Shown here: piece by piece, positions 1-12,590 of the stretch
Layout of the letters: every line of letters begins with the position of its first letter
Numbering within the stretch: position 1 is the first letter of the stretch
Translations under genes and position numbers: made by a program
From: Harmothoe impar
Lineage: Eukaryota > Annelida > Polychaeta > Phyllodocida > Polynoidae
Length of the DNA stretch: 64,000 nucleotides
Direction of reading: 5' to 3'
Assembly (NCBI GenBank): GCA_947462335.1
Contig: OX381706.1
Location: forward strand, 16,716,784-16,780,783
Notes under the pieces: model-generated
Databases searched by the model: none
What the model was told of the DNA's origin: nothing
The model's input: only the letters and a program-made list of their open reading frames with translations

Positions 1-33
1 TCTTAACATTTCAAGCATACGCATTGTTTTTTT

Positions 34-430
34 GTTAACAAAGTCCCTCTTTGTGATCTAAGGATCCTACAAATACTAGTTTTAGACAATCGTTTTTTAT
101 ATCTAAAATCTTTCCTTACACAAGTTAAATAAAGTGGAAAAGATTCCCATATTTCATAAAGGTATCTTCTTTAAGACAACAAGATGTCCATCCTTCCTAG
201 TGTTCATAGAACCTACCTCTTACAACAGCCCTGTTCACGTCTTAGTCTTTCTTTTTCTTTATCTTAGCACAGAAGTACAAATTCATATGGGAGAGCAAAA
301 AAAAGGTTCTCACATGAAGGACTTGAGAAATGCCTCTTGGTTCCCAGCTTCATGTCTGCTCCAGCCTTCAGAAGAGCCCATTGGTGCCATCAGGTTTGCA
401 CAAAGTGATGTAAATATTATATTTTGATAC
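34..430 (+). repeat. Interspersed repeat, segment a, copy 1
   Basis: Non-coding segment that recurs, diverged, at 7600-8150 and 34740-35300 in the same orientation. Shared landmarks include a stretch reading GGCACAGAAGTACAAATTCAT (one mismatch here) and, further on, an AAGAAATG..TCCTGG-like block. The frames are not conserved between copies, so the short open frame here is not taken as a gene. The repeat class is unknown. Confidence 0.65.
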
Positions 431-610
431 AATACAAATTCTTATCAAGCCCATGTTGTCTTACTGCCGGGTTCCAGGGACATCGCCCATCGGCAATTGT
501 TTGACATGTTTGATAATAAACAACACAGAATTCAGCTGTTGAAAGTGAATTGTTTACTCCAAAATATCCTTTGACTTAATTTTTTGATAATTGAGGAGTG
601 AGGTGTAGTG

Positions 611-870
611 CTAGAAGGAAGTGCATACCACGAACATACTCCAAATCACTAAAACAGTTCTACTGTTTTTGACATTGACATTATTCTTTTTGACATCGAC
701 ATAAACAAATACTGCATAACAATATCCACAACAAGAACAACAAGTAAACATTAATGCAATCACCTGAGAAAGAGCTTTGCCTAAACTGAGCTGCTCATTA
801 ATTATAGTAGCTGAGCTGCTCATCAAGCTGAGCTACTCAAATGGGTGAAATATTATTGGCACTGAGTGGA
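611..870 (+). repeat. Interspersed repeat, segment b, copy 1
   Basis: Resembles 8320-8560. Both copies have a TTGACATTGACATTATT block, a CAACAAG..AACAAGTAAAC block and then two or three near-repeats of GAGCTGCTCATTAA. Non-coding. Confidence 0.6.
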
Positions 871-2100
871 GACTGCAAAGTCATAGAGTAGGCCTATCTA
901 ATGTACTTACTGCCCAGGTCATTTGAGCTGTACTTAAAGCTACTGGTTGATAAGTTTGATACCATCAAGTAATGGACCTGCCTTTCCCCTGAGGCTATTC
1001 CATTTGCAATATCACGTGTATTCATGAATTAATCACGCACACATCTGTATGTTTAATATATATAATTTGTTTCTCCAAAAATAACAGGCTAGCTGAAAAA
1101 AGCTGCCTATAATAATGGGACTCCGTACAGAGTTGTTATGTTAATCTGGTTGCATATTACTCTGTGTGCTGGTGAAGCCAGTATTAGCAAACAAAATTGG
1201 CCATGTATTAGCACATGGATGGTGTTGATCCCCTTATAAATATAAAGCCCCTATCATCATCATGACTTGCTAATTTAAATGACCACTCCCTGATATGTTG
1301 TCAATAAGTCCTCTTCCACTAATCAAGACTAGTAAGCCTATTCAGATTAGTATAGCCCCCGAAATCTACTGCGACAACGCACTCTGCGGGTATATAATTA
1401 TATATAGGCCCTGATGTCTAAAAAGCTCTGGAAAGTGAGGTTACTAATAGCAACACAGGAGCAAAAGGCCTCAATCTCAAAATGTCAGTTCATCTTGATT
1501 AATTAATCCCACTCATTAGCTTTTTAAGAAAACAGACAAGCATTTTACCATTTTTATGCTTGACCAGTTATTCTCTGTTGTAGTCTCATCTCACTGATTA
1601 TGTAAGAGCTGAGTATAATAGGCTTCAGAAACTAAGCTCCTCAACTGAGGGTGAGAATAGTGAGATTGCCTCATGAGGAATTTCATGTTTTATGAAGAAG
1701 AGGTTTTAACATATCATTTAGATCTGCAGAAATTCATCGCTCATATAGCACACATTGCGTGAGAACTCCCTTAGCTTATAGGGAGGTTACAGACCAAGTC
1801 CATCATTACCAATCATTACCAACGCAAATTGAGACAGGTCCGGATCCCACAGCACCTTGGTGTCAGACTTGGTCACAGGCGTGACCGGCTCTAATAAGAA
1901 ACTATTCATAGATTTTCTACATCAAGAGTCAGTGTTGAGCAACTCATGTATGTATACTGAAGGTATATAGGCATACATGGTGAGTCCACCACCTGTTCTG
2001 TATTTTCACATCATGTTAGTATAAAGATAAAAGTCGCGCGAGAAAATGTTTAAACATTAGACCGGTGTTTTAGTATATGGTTTTATATACTGTTCTAAAT
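871..2100. other. AT-rich interval, nothing recognised
   Basis: AT-rich sequence with short TATATA runs near 1060 and 1390. No coding frame, inverted repeat or RNA gene was recognised by eye. Confidence 0.5.
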
Positions 2101-2149
2101 TATTCCTCAATAAATATCATTAACACCTCCTGTTTTAAAGGTTTTCTTT

Positions 2150-3480
2150 TCTAATGATTGTTTGGAGTTAAAGTGCTTACAGGTAAAACAGACGCACCTG
2201 CTGCATGATAATGACAGACCCCTCGGTGCAAGAACACTCCTCTCCCAGCATGTCTGGAGGATCCCAAATCATTGCTATTTAAAGTGCATGTTCTACTCAG
2301 CCCTGGAGTGAGCTGCTCTGACAAAACATGCAAGGAAGTGGATTAAAAGCCAACACCCTTAGGAGGCAACAGTTGGGTGTGACTGCCCCAATTGATGCCT
2401 GGTGGTATTCTCTGAGGAACCTTCTCATCCCAGAGGATAGAGGGGGGCCACCAGTAGAGGCAAATAACCTCTCTTTATGGATATCTTTATAGATATCACA
2501 AACTCATGCAATTGAATTCTCATCCTGACCAAGACTGTGCTGGGAGTGTGATTCGGCTCCTGGAGATTTGAAAGCAACAGAGAGGCTGTCTGGGGCCCTT
2601 TACATAAAGGAAACTGATTACTTCTCTGCTGTAGAATGCCCATACTCCTGCCTTCCGTCATTCAATCGGGCAGGAAAGCTGCCACACTAACCCAAATGGA
2701 CCAAGGACCCCATCGTCTGGCCTCTATATGCCATGTGCTCTCAGAAAACCAACAGGAATTATTACATGGCGTCACATTTTAGGAATTTGCATTAGATCAG
2801 TGTGAGGTAATTCATTAGCTGAATTCAATCAGGATTTCCTATTGAAAAGCCATATCACTCAAATCTCTCCCAGCTTTTTCAACATTAACAGATAAGTACA
2901 AAGCATGTCAGAAATGGTCAAAATGTGCATTAGTCATGTAGACTTATTAAATGTCAGTCATACTGGCATAGAAAGGTAATCTGAAATAGCTAATTACACT
3001 GAGGAACGGCCGAAAAGCAACTGGAATGAAACCACTGAAATTCACTTTGGTCTAGCATATTTCATTCTTATTTTAGGATCACACAATAATGTTATGATAA
3101 TTATCTAGCATGTCAATGCGAGGAAAATTTTACAGCAAAATTTTCACTTTATATGATGATGTCTGTGTGTTCTTATTGTTCAAACCGCTATTTGATATCA
3201 CGGAATCTGAAGTTAAAAAACTTTATTTCATAGGCAAAGAATAGGTTCTCGGTGGCTATATACCACTTTTTCTTGATGTTGAAGACATGTATTACCCAGC
3301 ATACATGAACTTAATTATGGAAAAAATAAACTTCCTGCCAAACTTTTACTAGTATTGATGCATTGTATGCATCTAAAATGTCAAATAACTCAAAACGAGA
3401 AGTAACCCAGTAATCTCATTATGATTTTTGAATTCAGCACCCTTGAATTGACCAAGACCAGTTGGGTGTATACCAATTAC
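2150..3480 (+). repeat. Interspersed repeat, segments c-d, copy 1
   Basis: Diverged copy of about 37015-37760. Shared landmarks are AGTGCATGTTCTACTCAGCC (2282 and 37140), AAAACATGCAAG followed by AAGTGGATTAAAAGC, and a GGTGGCATTCTCTGAGG-like stretch. A more distant relative of the first part occurs at 23230-23430 and 40980-41220. Non-coding. Confidence 0.6.
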
Positions 3481-4000
3481 TCTCTGAAAGTGCAGAAATG
3501 TTCCTTAGTGTTATAGAAGAAGCGAAAGCAATTGCAGATTGCAGTATTTATTCTCGAACTGGAAGTGGATCTTGTTATTAATGAACACTTGGGTTATCTA
3601 AGCATACAGGACACCATGATACCCACTTGGGAATGTTGAAATAGATTTTCAGCAAAATTGTAATCCTGACTACTAAAAGTAAGCCCTGGTAGAAAATGGA
3701 TAACAATGAAGAATGATGTCCCAAATGCACATTCACCTCCCACATGGCCCTCTTGGTGCCACACAACATTAAACAAGCCATTTTCGAGAGAGGATAGGAA
3801 TCATGGATTCTGATAACTCAACCTGTCTTCAATGTGGCTGCAGGCTTGTGCTTTCATTATAATCTAATATAGTAAATGAATGATCTACCAATCACACATT
3901 GGAGAGATAAATGAACTGGTTTATGCATCATATAGATGGTATTACTGTTGTTTTATGGAGATGGATGACAACATGGAGAGTACATTGCTGAATAACTATA
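3481..4000 (+). repeat. Interspersed repeat, segment e, copy 1
   Basis: Similar, in the same orientation, to 8790-9290 and 37770-38240. Landmarks are CTTGGGTTATCTAAGCATAC, a GGGAATGTTGAAAT block, and CCCAAATGCACATTCACCTCC. The two overlapping short open frames on the minus strand are not conserved as frames and are not called. Confidence 0.65.
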
Positions 4001-4139
4001 GGTATTGATCAGCCAAGTGAACAAATAACATTATGAAACACTATATTACGTTTTTTTACAGCTCTTTAGTGTGGCAAAACGTTATGTAGCATCGAAAACG
4101 TTATTTTGATGTAAAATAAAAAGTTTTTGTTAGCTGGGA

Positions 4140-4520
4140 GTGCTATTTTTGTGTGTTTCTTTGTAAAAACATGAGCACCATGTTCCTATCAGACCAAAAT
4201 TGTGTTCAGCAACCCACTGCGAACGGGAAATCCTCACTTTTTTTAAATGACCTTATAAACTGGGCCCAGGTCAAAGTTCAACCAGTTCCCAACGATTTCA
4301 TACTTATAGATCTATGTGTGTGTCATTTAATAAGCCCCACTCAAAAATACATCAGCAATTTATATGCACAGCCCATTTATCAAGCCAGGGGTTGAAAATG
4401 GAGAAAAATGCCTCCCAAGGGGGAGTGGACAGCCCCAGGTGTGCTTAAACTGACACATTGAGGAAATAGATTTATGTATTTGTTAGTACAGTTGTAAGCT
4501 TGTTTACATCAGGAGGAGGC
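4140..4520 (-). repeat. Interspersed repeat, segment f, inverted copy
   Basis: Inverted relative to 32530-32945 and 41870-42110. Shared landmarks are the AGCTGGGAGTGCTAT block, GCACAGCCCATTTATCAAGC (its complement near 32650-32725) and the GAAATAGATTTATGTATTTG block. In this copy f lies directly beside inverted segment g, as expected if one f-g block was inverted here compared with 39.5-42.1 kb. Confidence 0.65.
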
Positions 4521-4679
4521 ACACTCATTTCTCAAGGTGGAATTATTTAGATTTTGAGTATCTTTTATTTTACCGCAATAATGTGTTACATATTTTATAG
4601 CATGAGTATATCAATTAGTAATAACTCAGCTCCAACATGTGAAGAATAATTCAACCTTTAGATGACTTGCTTTTGACTG

Positions 4680-5480
4680 CTTGTAATGTTTATCATCATT
4701 GGCAACATAAATCAGCCAAATCACATGTACATACCAACAAGCATTATTCTATTGTCTACAGAACTGATGACCGGTTGTGTCATTTTACTCCATTCCCTCA
4801 TGCCTGTTGTGCCAGTGATAAGAATCCCAAGTAAAAGGTGCTGTGCTCATATTCCAGCAATGTGTTATAAATACATTTAACCAGCAGAAAATGAACTTAC
4901 ATGATTATGTTGGGTTTTTATTTAGCCGTAGGGATTTTTTTGTATCCTGCTCGGCCAGATAACGCTGGATTGGATTAAATTAACATCCAGTTCCATTTCA
5001 TGACAAGATGTTGCAAAATCCTGTATTGTGCAGCCAGGCAGATCAGATTTTATTACATTTGGATTGACAAATAAGTATATAGATTTTAGGAGTCAGCAGT
5101 TATACAACCAGATGATTAGCAATATACTCTGTTTGATATACTTTCAGCAAGACATATTTCATGTTTGGTTAGACTCACTGACAGAATTTAGTTGCATTTC
5201 AACTAGTCAGTTATCAAAGTAAATCATAAGCCTACAAAGAAAACTGCATCCCTCAGGGCAAACATGTTTTTATAAAGCCAAAGATGTTTTATCAAACCAG
5301 AGGATGCCATATGAAGCTGATGCAAGGCATTGGTCACACTGAGTTTTTGAGTCACAAGGAGAGTATTAAGAGTGTTAAGATGTTTATTTCAGAACCTGTC
5401 TGCAGGTTTTCCTCTTTTATCCCTGTGGTTGAGATGATGGTGCATTAGTCCAAATATCCTCTGCTTCTTAGAAAGGCATA
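4680..5480 (-). repeat. Interspersed repeat, segment g, inverted copy
   Basis: About 800 bp forming the reverse complement of 21470-22310, with a more diverged third copy at 39540-40320. Landmarks include TTCATATGGCATCCTCTGGT at 21627 (complement near 5305), GACCAATGCCTTGCATCAGC and the GTATTTATAACACAT block. No coding potential is conserved. Confidence 0.75.
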
Positions 5481-5559
5481 TTCAGGTCTTCAAGTTGAGA
5501 GCACCTACACAACTGACACATGCTCCTAAAGTGAGAACTTGCGGAAACAACATCCATTA

Positions 5560-5800
5560 GGTACATATCTGATTTTGGGATCTGAGACATTTTATTGCCT
5601 GTTTGTAGGTAGGCCTACATAGACCTTTCATACCTTGGATATATTGGATATCCCATTCTGCCTGTGCTTGTCAGACTATTGGCCTCCTGTAAGCCAAATT
5701 GAATGTATGGTCAGGTATGTGTAAGTTGAAAGTGGATGGGCAATTGTAAGAATAACATGTACATTTACATTCTAGAGGATTAGTTATAGCTACCCTTCAT
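5560..5800 (-). repeat. Interspersed repeat, inverted pair with 10340-10600
   Basis: Shares, in reverse complement, the CCTGTTTGTAGGTAGGCCTAC block, the GATATCCCATTCTGCCTG block and CATTCTAGAGGATTA with 10340-10600. Non-coding. Confidence 0.6.
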
Positions 5801-6189
5801 GTTGTCATCCATCTCCAGGAAATATGAATCATTCTTTGACTTTATCAAGCCATTAGCTGTTCTATGTTGCTAAAGTAATTTACAACCAACGACCATTAAG
5901 ACTCAGATAAGTCATATGCACAAATTATGTAATATAGCACAGATCTGTACATCTATAGGATAGATCTATGAAACAAATCCATTTCAGAATTGAAGCATGT
6001 GGTGATTTATCTAAGGCTACCATATTGTAAGTTATAGTGCCTCGGATAATGTGTACATCAGAGAGGACCTAAAGACGTGAAAAATATAATTTTGAGGAAA
6101 AATTGTTTCAAAACTGCATGTACTTATTCCTGACCTACATCTTTGTCAAAACTTGGTGTCATTTTTCAAAATGGTGCGTATTGCGTTTT

Positions 6190-6500
6190 GGAACCAAACT
6201 CTTCATTTATACTTAGATTTATATATAGACGGCCCAGTCCCATGGAGGACAGACAGCCTGCTCTTATCTTGTGTAACAGAGCAGTAGGCCCGCAAACACT
6301 GAGCTGCTCACTGAGGTGAGCTGCTCAATGGGTGAGATGTCCCCAGAGACCCCTCACACATACTTCTACCCACACAGCAGCTCTCTGCAGCCCGCCTCTC
6401 TTCACAGTGCTTTAGGTAAGCCAGCCTTTGGGAGGGCACCTGTGAACTTAAACCAGCCTTGCACTTCTCTCCTGCAAAACACCTTAGCCCACTTTAATCC
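6190..6500 (+). repeat. Interspersed repeat, segment h, copy 1
   Basis: Similar to 38330-38605: both contain GCTCTTATCTTGTGTAACAG, CTGAGCTGCTCACT, CCCTCACACATACTTCTACC and TTGGGAGGGCACCTGTGAAC. The sequence identity is high, but the open frames differ between the copies, so a shared protein is not supported. Confidence 0.65.
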
Positions 6501-7599
6501 AGCAAAGAGAGCAGGGTCTGACAATAGCTATCAAAAAAATGAGATAAACCTATTTATTTAGAAGATATGGTTATTGCTGTACAGTATAGAGGCTGGGTGG
6601 TATGGTGGATTACTAGAGTCAAGTGACAGATTTTCTTTTCTCCTGGAGCGTAGCATATACTTAGTTCTGCCTCCAGCCTATACCTCAGGGTGGGTAGGAC
6701 ACCTGCTTGGGGTAGTTTGAAATAAGTATGAGCACAAAGTACAGAAGAGCAAGGAAATCCTGCTTGGTGATTACTCATAAAAATCTGTTTAATTTAGCGT
6801 GTTTCGATTGTGAAAGGTTACTGGAGGTTGCACAGGGCCGACTTTGGCTAGGAGTTTCGATAATGTGCATGATAAATACCCTGCAGAGCTTTAGATGTTT
6901 GGATGTAAGAAATGCCTCCCAGACATTAACCTCTGACTTTGCTTCACAGTCCATTTGGTAGTCAGTATGGAAATTAAGGGTTATACTGACAGTGCATTGA
7001 GACCCGTTCATCATTTTCATTTATAAGTACACTTGTGAAACTCTTTTTAGAGTATTACCTGAAGTTATGTCAACGGCTTTTAGCTAAATAAGAAGGGAGC
7101 AGAAGCCTTATTCTTCATGTCTTTTGAATGGTATCTCTTTCAGGACTGCGACATCCTTTTCGAAGTTGTGTAAGTTTATTTCGTAATACAGGATCTATGG
7201 TACTATATAGTTTCATACAATCAGGTCAATAACAGTGGGGACAATGCGGCTAATGTATACTTCACTCTGAGAAGGTGGGTGGCTTTCCTGCCTATACCTA
7301 TCAGTATAGCTCTCCTATCTGAATGCTCACTCTACCCCTTGGACTTGATTGTATGGTAATTTTAGTAGATAAGTAGCTCGACCTAATGGAGCTATCCAAT
7401 ACAGATTACCTATTGACTCTGGCCTGGAACAGGTCTGTCTGTTAGAAGGCACAATACCTAATGAGTCCAGAATAGTGATTCAGGAGGAGTTTTAAGACAT
7501 GCAGATGGGTCGATGGAAGTAGGGACAAGGGAGAAAATTTCTGAGGGCACTTGTGCCCATTTGGCACTTAAGCTCCTAGCTTTGCCCAGCTCCCCAGAC
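6501..7599. other. Interval with nothing recognised
   Basis: No protein frame, RNA gene or repeat partner inside the window was recognised. Overlapping short frames on both strands at 6554-7020 look random. Confidence 0.45.
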
Positions 7600-9300
7600 A
7601 CGTGGTCTTTTGCTAACTAAGTCATTATTTGTGAACTAAGGCCACTACAATTACTGTTTCAGGCAATTATTTGTTTGTATCTAAAATTGATCCTCACACA
7701 AGTTAAACAAAGATTTCCATATTATGTCAGGTATGGTCTTTAAATAAACAGGATGTCCCTCCTTTCGGACTGTTTATACAACCTATCACTTACAATAGAC
7801 CCATTCGCATCTTAGTCTTTTTGTTATTGTGGCACAGAAGTACAAATTCATATGTGACAGGCAAGAAAGAGCTTCTCATATTAAGGACTCAAGAAATGTC
7901 TCCTGGCTCTGGTGTCCTTGTCTTTGATTCCCAGTTCCATGTCTGTGACAGTTTAGGCACATCGAATCACGGATTTTTCATGTAACATTAAAAATGGTAT
8001 TCAGTACAGCAGTGTTTTATTAAAGTCTAAAAGTGCTGACAATCATTTCCTTAAGACATGCAATTCGAGGTCGAGACTTTTTCAAGTAAGGCTAGGTTAT
8101 GTGAAACAGGCCTTCTGCTCCAGCTTTCCGAAGAGCCCATTGGTGCTGTCATTGTTTATAGTTCAGTTTATTTAACAGTCTCGTAGGTATGTTCCGATTA
8201 GATCGAAGTCATGTAGGAAAATAGTATCAGGTTAAATCTTGCAAATTGAATATGTTTAGTCCCATATCAACACCTATACAGATATCATACATCAATACAA
8301 TATAAAAATTCCTACTATTAAACGTAACTGTATTTGACATTGACATTATTACTTTTGACATTGACATTATATAAGCACATAGTGCCTAACAATATCTACA
8401 ACAAGTATAACAAGTAAACCTGAACAATGCAATCACCGGAGCAAGAGGCTTGCTAACACTGAGCCGCTCATTAAACTGAGCTGCTCATTAAGCTGAGCTA
8501 CTCAAATTGGTAAATTATGATCAGATCATAGACCATACAGGCCATACAGGCATAGAGTATCAATGTACTTAGTGCCCAGGGCATTTAAGCCGTGCTCGAA
8601 GTTGACTGCTGATAACTTTCATGATAAGTTTCATACCTTCAGGTAATGGACCTCACTTTCCCCTTACAACTGTTTCCCACATACCTATTTCAACAATAAC
8701 AGACAAATACAAAGTATGTTAGGAATGAGCAATGGTAATGTAGACATTCAATTGTTGGTTATACTGGCTTAGAGAGGGAATCTGAAATAGCTACAGACAG
8801 AAGATGCAAAAGCAATTGCAGATTGGAGAGTGTCCATGCTGAGAATGGAAATCAATGTTATAATTAGTGAAAACTTGGGTTATCTGAGCATACAGGACAC
8901 CATTATACCCACCGGGGAATGTTGAAATGGATTTTCAATGAAATCATGTTTCTGACCGCTGAAAGTAAGCCATGGTGGAATTCTGGATACCAATAAGAGG
9001 ATAAATGTCCCAAATGCACATTCACTTCCAACATGGTACTCTCCTTGCCAAACAACGGAAAATGAGTTGCTTTCTATGAAGGTAGTGCATTAGGATTCCA
9101 ATAATTGAACCAGTCCTCAAGCTTTTGCATTAGATAGAAAGTACTAAAGTGAACAAATAATCTATTTAAAAAAACATGGAGAGCTGAATTAACTTGTTTG
9201 TGAATATAACACAGAATTTGTGTGCCTACTGCTTCCTCAAGAAGGATGACAGAATGAAGAGTGGCCATAACTAAAGATCTTCCCACCATATATGGGACTC
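7600..9300 (+). repeat. Interspersed repeat, segments a, b and e, copy 2
   Basis: Second copy of the mosaic unit. It comprises segment a (7600-8150), segment b (8320-8560, with GAGCTGCTCATTAAG repeats) and segment e (8790-9290). Segment c, present between b and e in the other copies, is mostly missing, so this copy is shortened. Non-coding. Confidence 0.65.
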
Positions 9301-10339
9301 AAAACTTAAAGTTTCCCCTGTATGTTTTGAAGAGTGATTGATGATTTTGTAACCCTTGAACCTACAATAGTGATCCAAGTACCAAGGTAAAACTAAGATA
9401 AAAAGCTAAATAATTATGCCATTGTCACTCCCATATTTTGAAATACATGTGACCGGTTGCCATGGAAACCATGACAAATCTTTCTGAAGTCTGGGATTTT
9501 TATCTATCTGTCACCACTCTGACAGCTAATACAGGAAAACTATTCACAGTGTGGACATGGAAAATCTACGGAATGGATAAAACTAAATTCTGATTCTTTT
9601 GAACCTATTTTGATACATCTAGCACCTTTACTTTGGCCTGTTAAAGACGTTCTCAGAATGAGGCAAACATGCTTTATGCCTGCCATTTGACAGAATATGC
9701 TAAATTCTCCTGAACTATTATGCTTCGAGACCCGAGACTCAATGCAAATCCAAGCTGTTAGAGCTACAATCCTAAAGGGGGGGGGGACTAGTTGGGATGC
9801 AAGGGGCTTGTGTTTGCAGCCAAAATAAAGTTTCTGTCATCCCACTGTGTTCTACTATGTAATCGGACCATTGTGTTTACCAAACAGGCCTTCAAGAGTT
9901 AAGTAAGTGATGCTTTCTTGCAAAAAGTGTTACATTCTGCCTCATAATTCAAGCAATATTAGCCCATTTTGTCGACTTAAAGCAGTTTGGAAAGCCAAGA
10001 CAGTTTGCTTCCCAAATGATTAAAATTGCAAACTCTGTGTTTGATGCTAATGGTCTTGAAAACCTATCTGGGACTCATATGATGTGTCAGAAAGTGGAAA
10101 ATCCGACAGCATATAGGCCTATGTAGGTTAAATTAACCCCTCTCTTAGGCTTTTTCAATCATTCAATTAGTTGAAAAAATCAGAAATTGTCCTTATTTTC
10201 CATTGATTATGCTCCGAAATGATGTGCAGGGCTTCTACTGTATGATGAAAATAGAAATGACTGGCAAAAACACATTTAAACTCATAATTTCCTTCATTGA
10301 ACACACCTTAATTGATAAGTCCTATATATGGTGGGAACA
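9301..10339. other. Interval with nothing recognised
   Basis: AT-rich, with a ten-G run near 9777 and a GTTGCCATGG-AAAC near-palindrome at 9457. No gene or repeat partner was recognised. Confidence 0.45.
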
Positions 10340-10600
10340 TCTTTAATCCTCTAGAATGTAAGTGTACATGTTCTGGTAACGATTGCCAATCTAGTACACC
10401 CTACACATACCGAACCATCCATTCCAACTGCCATCCAGGAGGCCAATACAAATTAGCTACTGCCTGGATAGATTAACAACAACAGGCAGAATGGGATATC
10501 TGATATATACAAGGTATGATAATCAATGTAGGTCTACCTACAAACAGGCAATATAACGTCTCTGATCCCAAATTGGATATGTCACAAATAGATGATGTTT
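10340..10600 (+). repeat. Interspersed repeat, inverted pair with 5560-5800
   Basis: Reverse complement of 5560-5800, sharing GGTCTACCTACAAACAGGCA, the TCCTCTAGAATG block and the AGAATGGGATATC block. Confidence 0.6.
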
Positions 10601-10604
10601 GACC

Positions 10605-10700
10605 ACATACTTCAATTCAATTCAATTTTAAAGGTTTTTATTATTTACTTCAAGTACATTTTTTTCGGTGGATAATATGGGGTCGATCAGCCCTCGGATA
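10605..10700 (-). mobile_element. 3' tail of a non-LTR retrotransposon (fragment)
   Basis: Contains an (AATTC)n microsatellite beside TTTTAAAGGTTTTTATTATT. Read on the minus strand this is AATAATAAAAACC followed by a (TTGAA)n tail, a 3' end typical of CR1/L2-like retrotransposons. Compare the tail at 56045-56090 on the plus strand. No ORF is attached. Confidence 0.4.
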
Positions 10701-10916
10701 ATGCTTGTATGTAATCGAGTATGTTTACTCTGAATACACCTCATTGGGTGTGTTGGTGCGCTGTTAGCTTTTTGCATATATACATGGGTAATAAATTTGC
10801 TAGAAATAGCACTCAGACTTTGTCGTCATTGACATAGACAATGACAGTTAATTGATATTCCTAGCATTCTTTCATCTAGCTTAGGTTCAGAATCCTTATG
10901 TCGCTTATTGCTAACA

Positions 10917-10922
10917 ACCCTG
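10917..10922 (+). repeat. 6-bp target-site duplication, left copy (ACCCTG)
   Basis: ACCCTG directly precedes the first base of the element, and the same six bases follow its last base at 20414-20419. Polinton/Maverick integrases typically create 6-bp duplications, so this pair fixes both ends of the element. Confidence 0.85.
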
Positions 10923-11462
10923 AGTAGTATAGTATGTATCGGAACGGGACTATGCTTAACTACTGTTTATTACTCAATCGACCTGCAGCCAATCAGAAGC
11001 CTCCATTTGACCGGAAGTGACGTCACATGCCCATATAAGGGCATACCGGAAGTGACGTCACGTGACCTTGACCTAGTTAGAGGTCAAGGTCATGACGCAG
11101 CCAATTAGCGGCTTCCATTTGACCGGAAGTGACGTCACACGTCCATATAAGGGCATACTCGAAGTGACGTCATGTGACCTTCAAATGTCCATATAAGGGC
11201 ATACCGGAAGTGACGTCACGTGACCTTGACTTAGTTAGAGGCTTCTGATTGGCTGGTACACGGGAAGTGATCCATTATGCAAATGAGGGGACTACTTCCG
11301 GTCAAATGGAGACCCCTGATTGGTTGGGTCATAAAGAAATGTGTCTCTTAATTTTTTTTTGTTTAGGAAGTGATCGACTTTAGGATCACGTGACCGGAAG
11401 TGACCTGATGAGTCACGTGACTAGAAGTGACGACGACACATGCCTTAATTAGGCAATCAGCA
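10923..11462 (+). repeat. Left terminal inverted repeat of the Polinton
   Basis: About 540 bp. The outer 80 bp match the complement of 20334-20413 almost base for base, starting AGTAGTATAGTATGTATCGG here and AGTAGTATTGTATGTATCGG at the other end. The inner part (about 11338-11462) matches the complement of 19259-19382. The arm contains five TGACGTCA sites, several CCGGAAGTGA (ETS-like) sites, CACGTG E-boxes, and CCAATCAG (NF-Y-like) boxes. Two head-to-tail copies of a CCATATAAGGGCATAC..GAAGTGACGTCA unit lie at about 11030-11230. Confidence 0.85.
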
Positions 11463-11824
11463 GCGACCGGAGGAAGTGTCATTTTAAGAGGACACGCTAG
11501 TTAATTGTTATAATTTTTTTACTTACTAATAAAAGAAGACGTATGAAAATAAAACACAACAATAATTTTTTTTTTTTTTTTTTTTTTCTTTTTTTCAATT
11601 CTAATAAACACGCTATTTTTGAAAAGATGCGCTCAATCAATCAATAACACACTTTTTTTTCATATTTTTAAAGGACTCGTTGTCACACCGTTAGAATGCA
11701 CGCGACGCTTATAATACAAGTAGCGCACGTCATCTTTCTCTATTGTGTAAGTGTCCATTTTTGGTTCGTACCACTTTGAAATTTCTATTTACCGCAAGGA
11801 GAGTTTTTCGTTTGCGAAGAACAT
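11463..11824. other. Intra-element spacer with poly-T tract
   Basis: AT-rich spacer between the left inverted repeat and the polymerase tail. It holds an interrupted run of more than 20 T at about 11563-11596 and no recognisable gene. Confidence 0.5.
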
Positions 11825-12064
11825 CTAAGAAGACGACTGGTTCTTTAGGGTTTTGTTACTTCTGTACACTTTTTGCACTCCATCTTTTTTTGGGGATTTT
11901 CTTTCACCGGTGCCGCTGACTCGATCGTAGCAAATGTAAGTCTTAGGGTTGAGACTTAGGATCCCGTCACCTTCCCACGCCGCTTTCATAAGCCCCGAAG
12001 TTCTCAGATCGTGAAGGTAACGTCTCTCACAACATCCGCCGGGCGGCGGACACCATTTTCGCAC
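11825..12064 (-). pseudogene. polB: Polymerase B C-terminal tail, detached from the rest of the gene
   Basis: The minus-strand frame contains a Trp-x-Pro-Pro, Cys-Cys-Glu, LRTSGLMKAAWEGDGI and then LNPKTYICYD arrangement. From family knowledge, the C-terminal region of Polinton and adintovirus protein-primed DNA polymerases has a comparable W-F-P..C-C-E..RTPGLFK..(E/W)EG..(S)KTY order. It ends with a KDGVQK-like stretch and then a stop, matching the end of that family. The core of the polymerase that should precede it is absent: upstream on the minus strand comes a hairpin element, a CTG-rich array and the 284-aa gene. The frame just upstream (12239-12027) is also broken. Read as a remnant, not an independent gene. 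Confidence 0.7.
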
Positions 12065-12169
12065 TTTTTTCCGTTTTTATATTCACGAAAAGCTCTAAGT
12101 GATCGTCACACACCGATGTCGGAATCCGCTTTCGTTTCTTTTTGAAGTATGTCTCTCTCAGGTGAGGTT

Positions 12170-12590
12170 TGACTACACAGAGGCAAATATCAGAGGCACC
12201 CAATAGCGCTAATACTACTCTCAGACAAGGGTCAGGCACTGCTGGACTATAATAGATGGGTCAAGGACTATTCTAGTGAGGGTCAGGCTACGCCGGACAT
12301 TCAATAACAAGCTGGACTTTGGCAAACTTGCTTGAAAGTCTGACCATGCTGGATCCTCATGCCATAGTCTGGCAATGCTGAACTCTTGGGAGAGTATGCT
12401 GGACTCTTGCTGGCCAGACTTTCAAGCAAATTTGCCAAAGTCTAGCTTGTTATTGAATGTCAGACCTAGCCTGACCCTCAATAGAATGGCCTTTGATCCA
12501 TCTATATAGTCCAGCAGCGCCTGACCCTTGTATGAGAGTAGTATTGGCGACATTGGCCGACTCTGATATTTACCCGTGTGTACGGTGGGA
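12170..12590. mobile_element. Long inverted-repeat (foldback/MITE-like) insertion
   Basis: Two arms of about 160 bp (12170-12330 and 12430-12590) are imperfect reverse complements. Examples are AATACTACTCTCAGACAAGG at 12211 versus CCTTGTATGAGAGTAGTATT ending 12545, and CATTCAATAACAAGCTGGAC at 12299 versus its complement near 12446-12465. The spacer is about 100 bp. The arms repeat GGTCAGGC and CTGGAC motifs. It lies inside the Polinton, so it was probably acquired there. Short frames across it are not called. Confidence 0.65.

Noticed and set aside
6316..6561. Plus-strand 81-codon frame that seemed conserved because 38381-38611 is similar
   Set aside because: The DNA is similar but the reading frames differ, so conservation is of repeat DNA, not protein.
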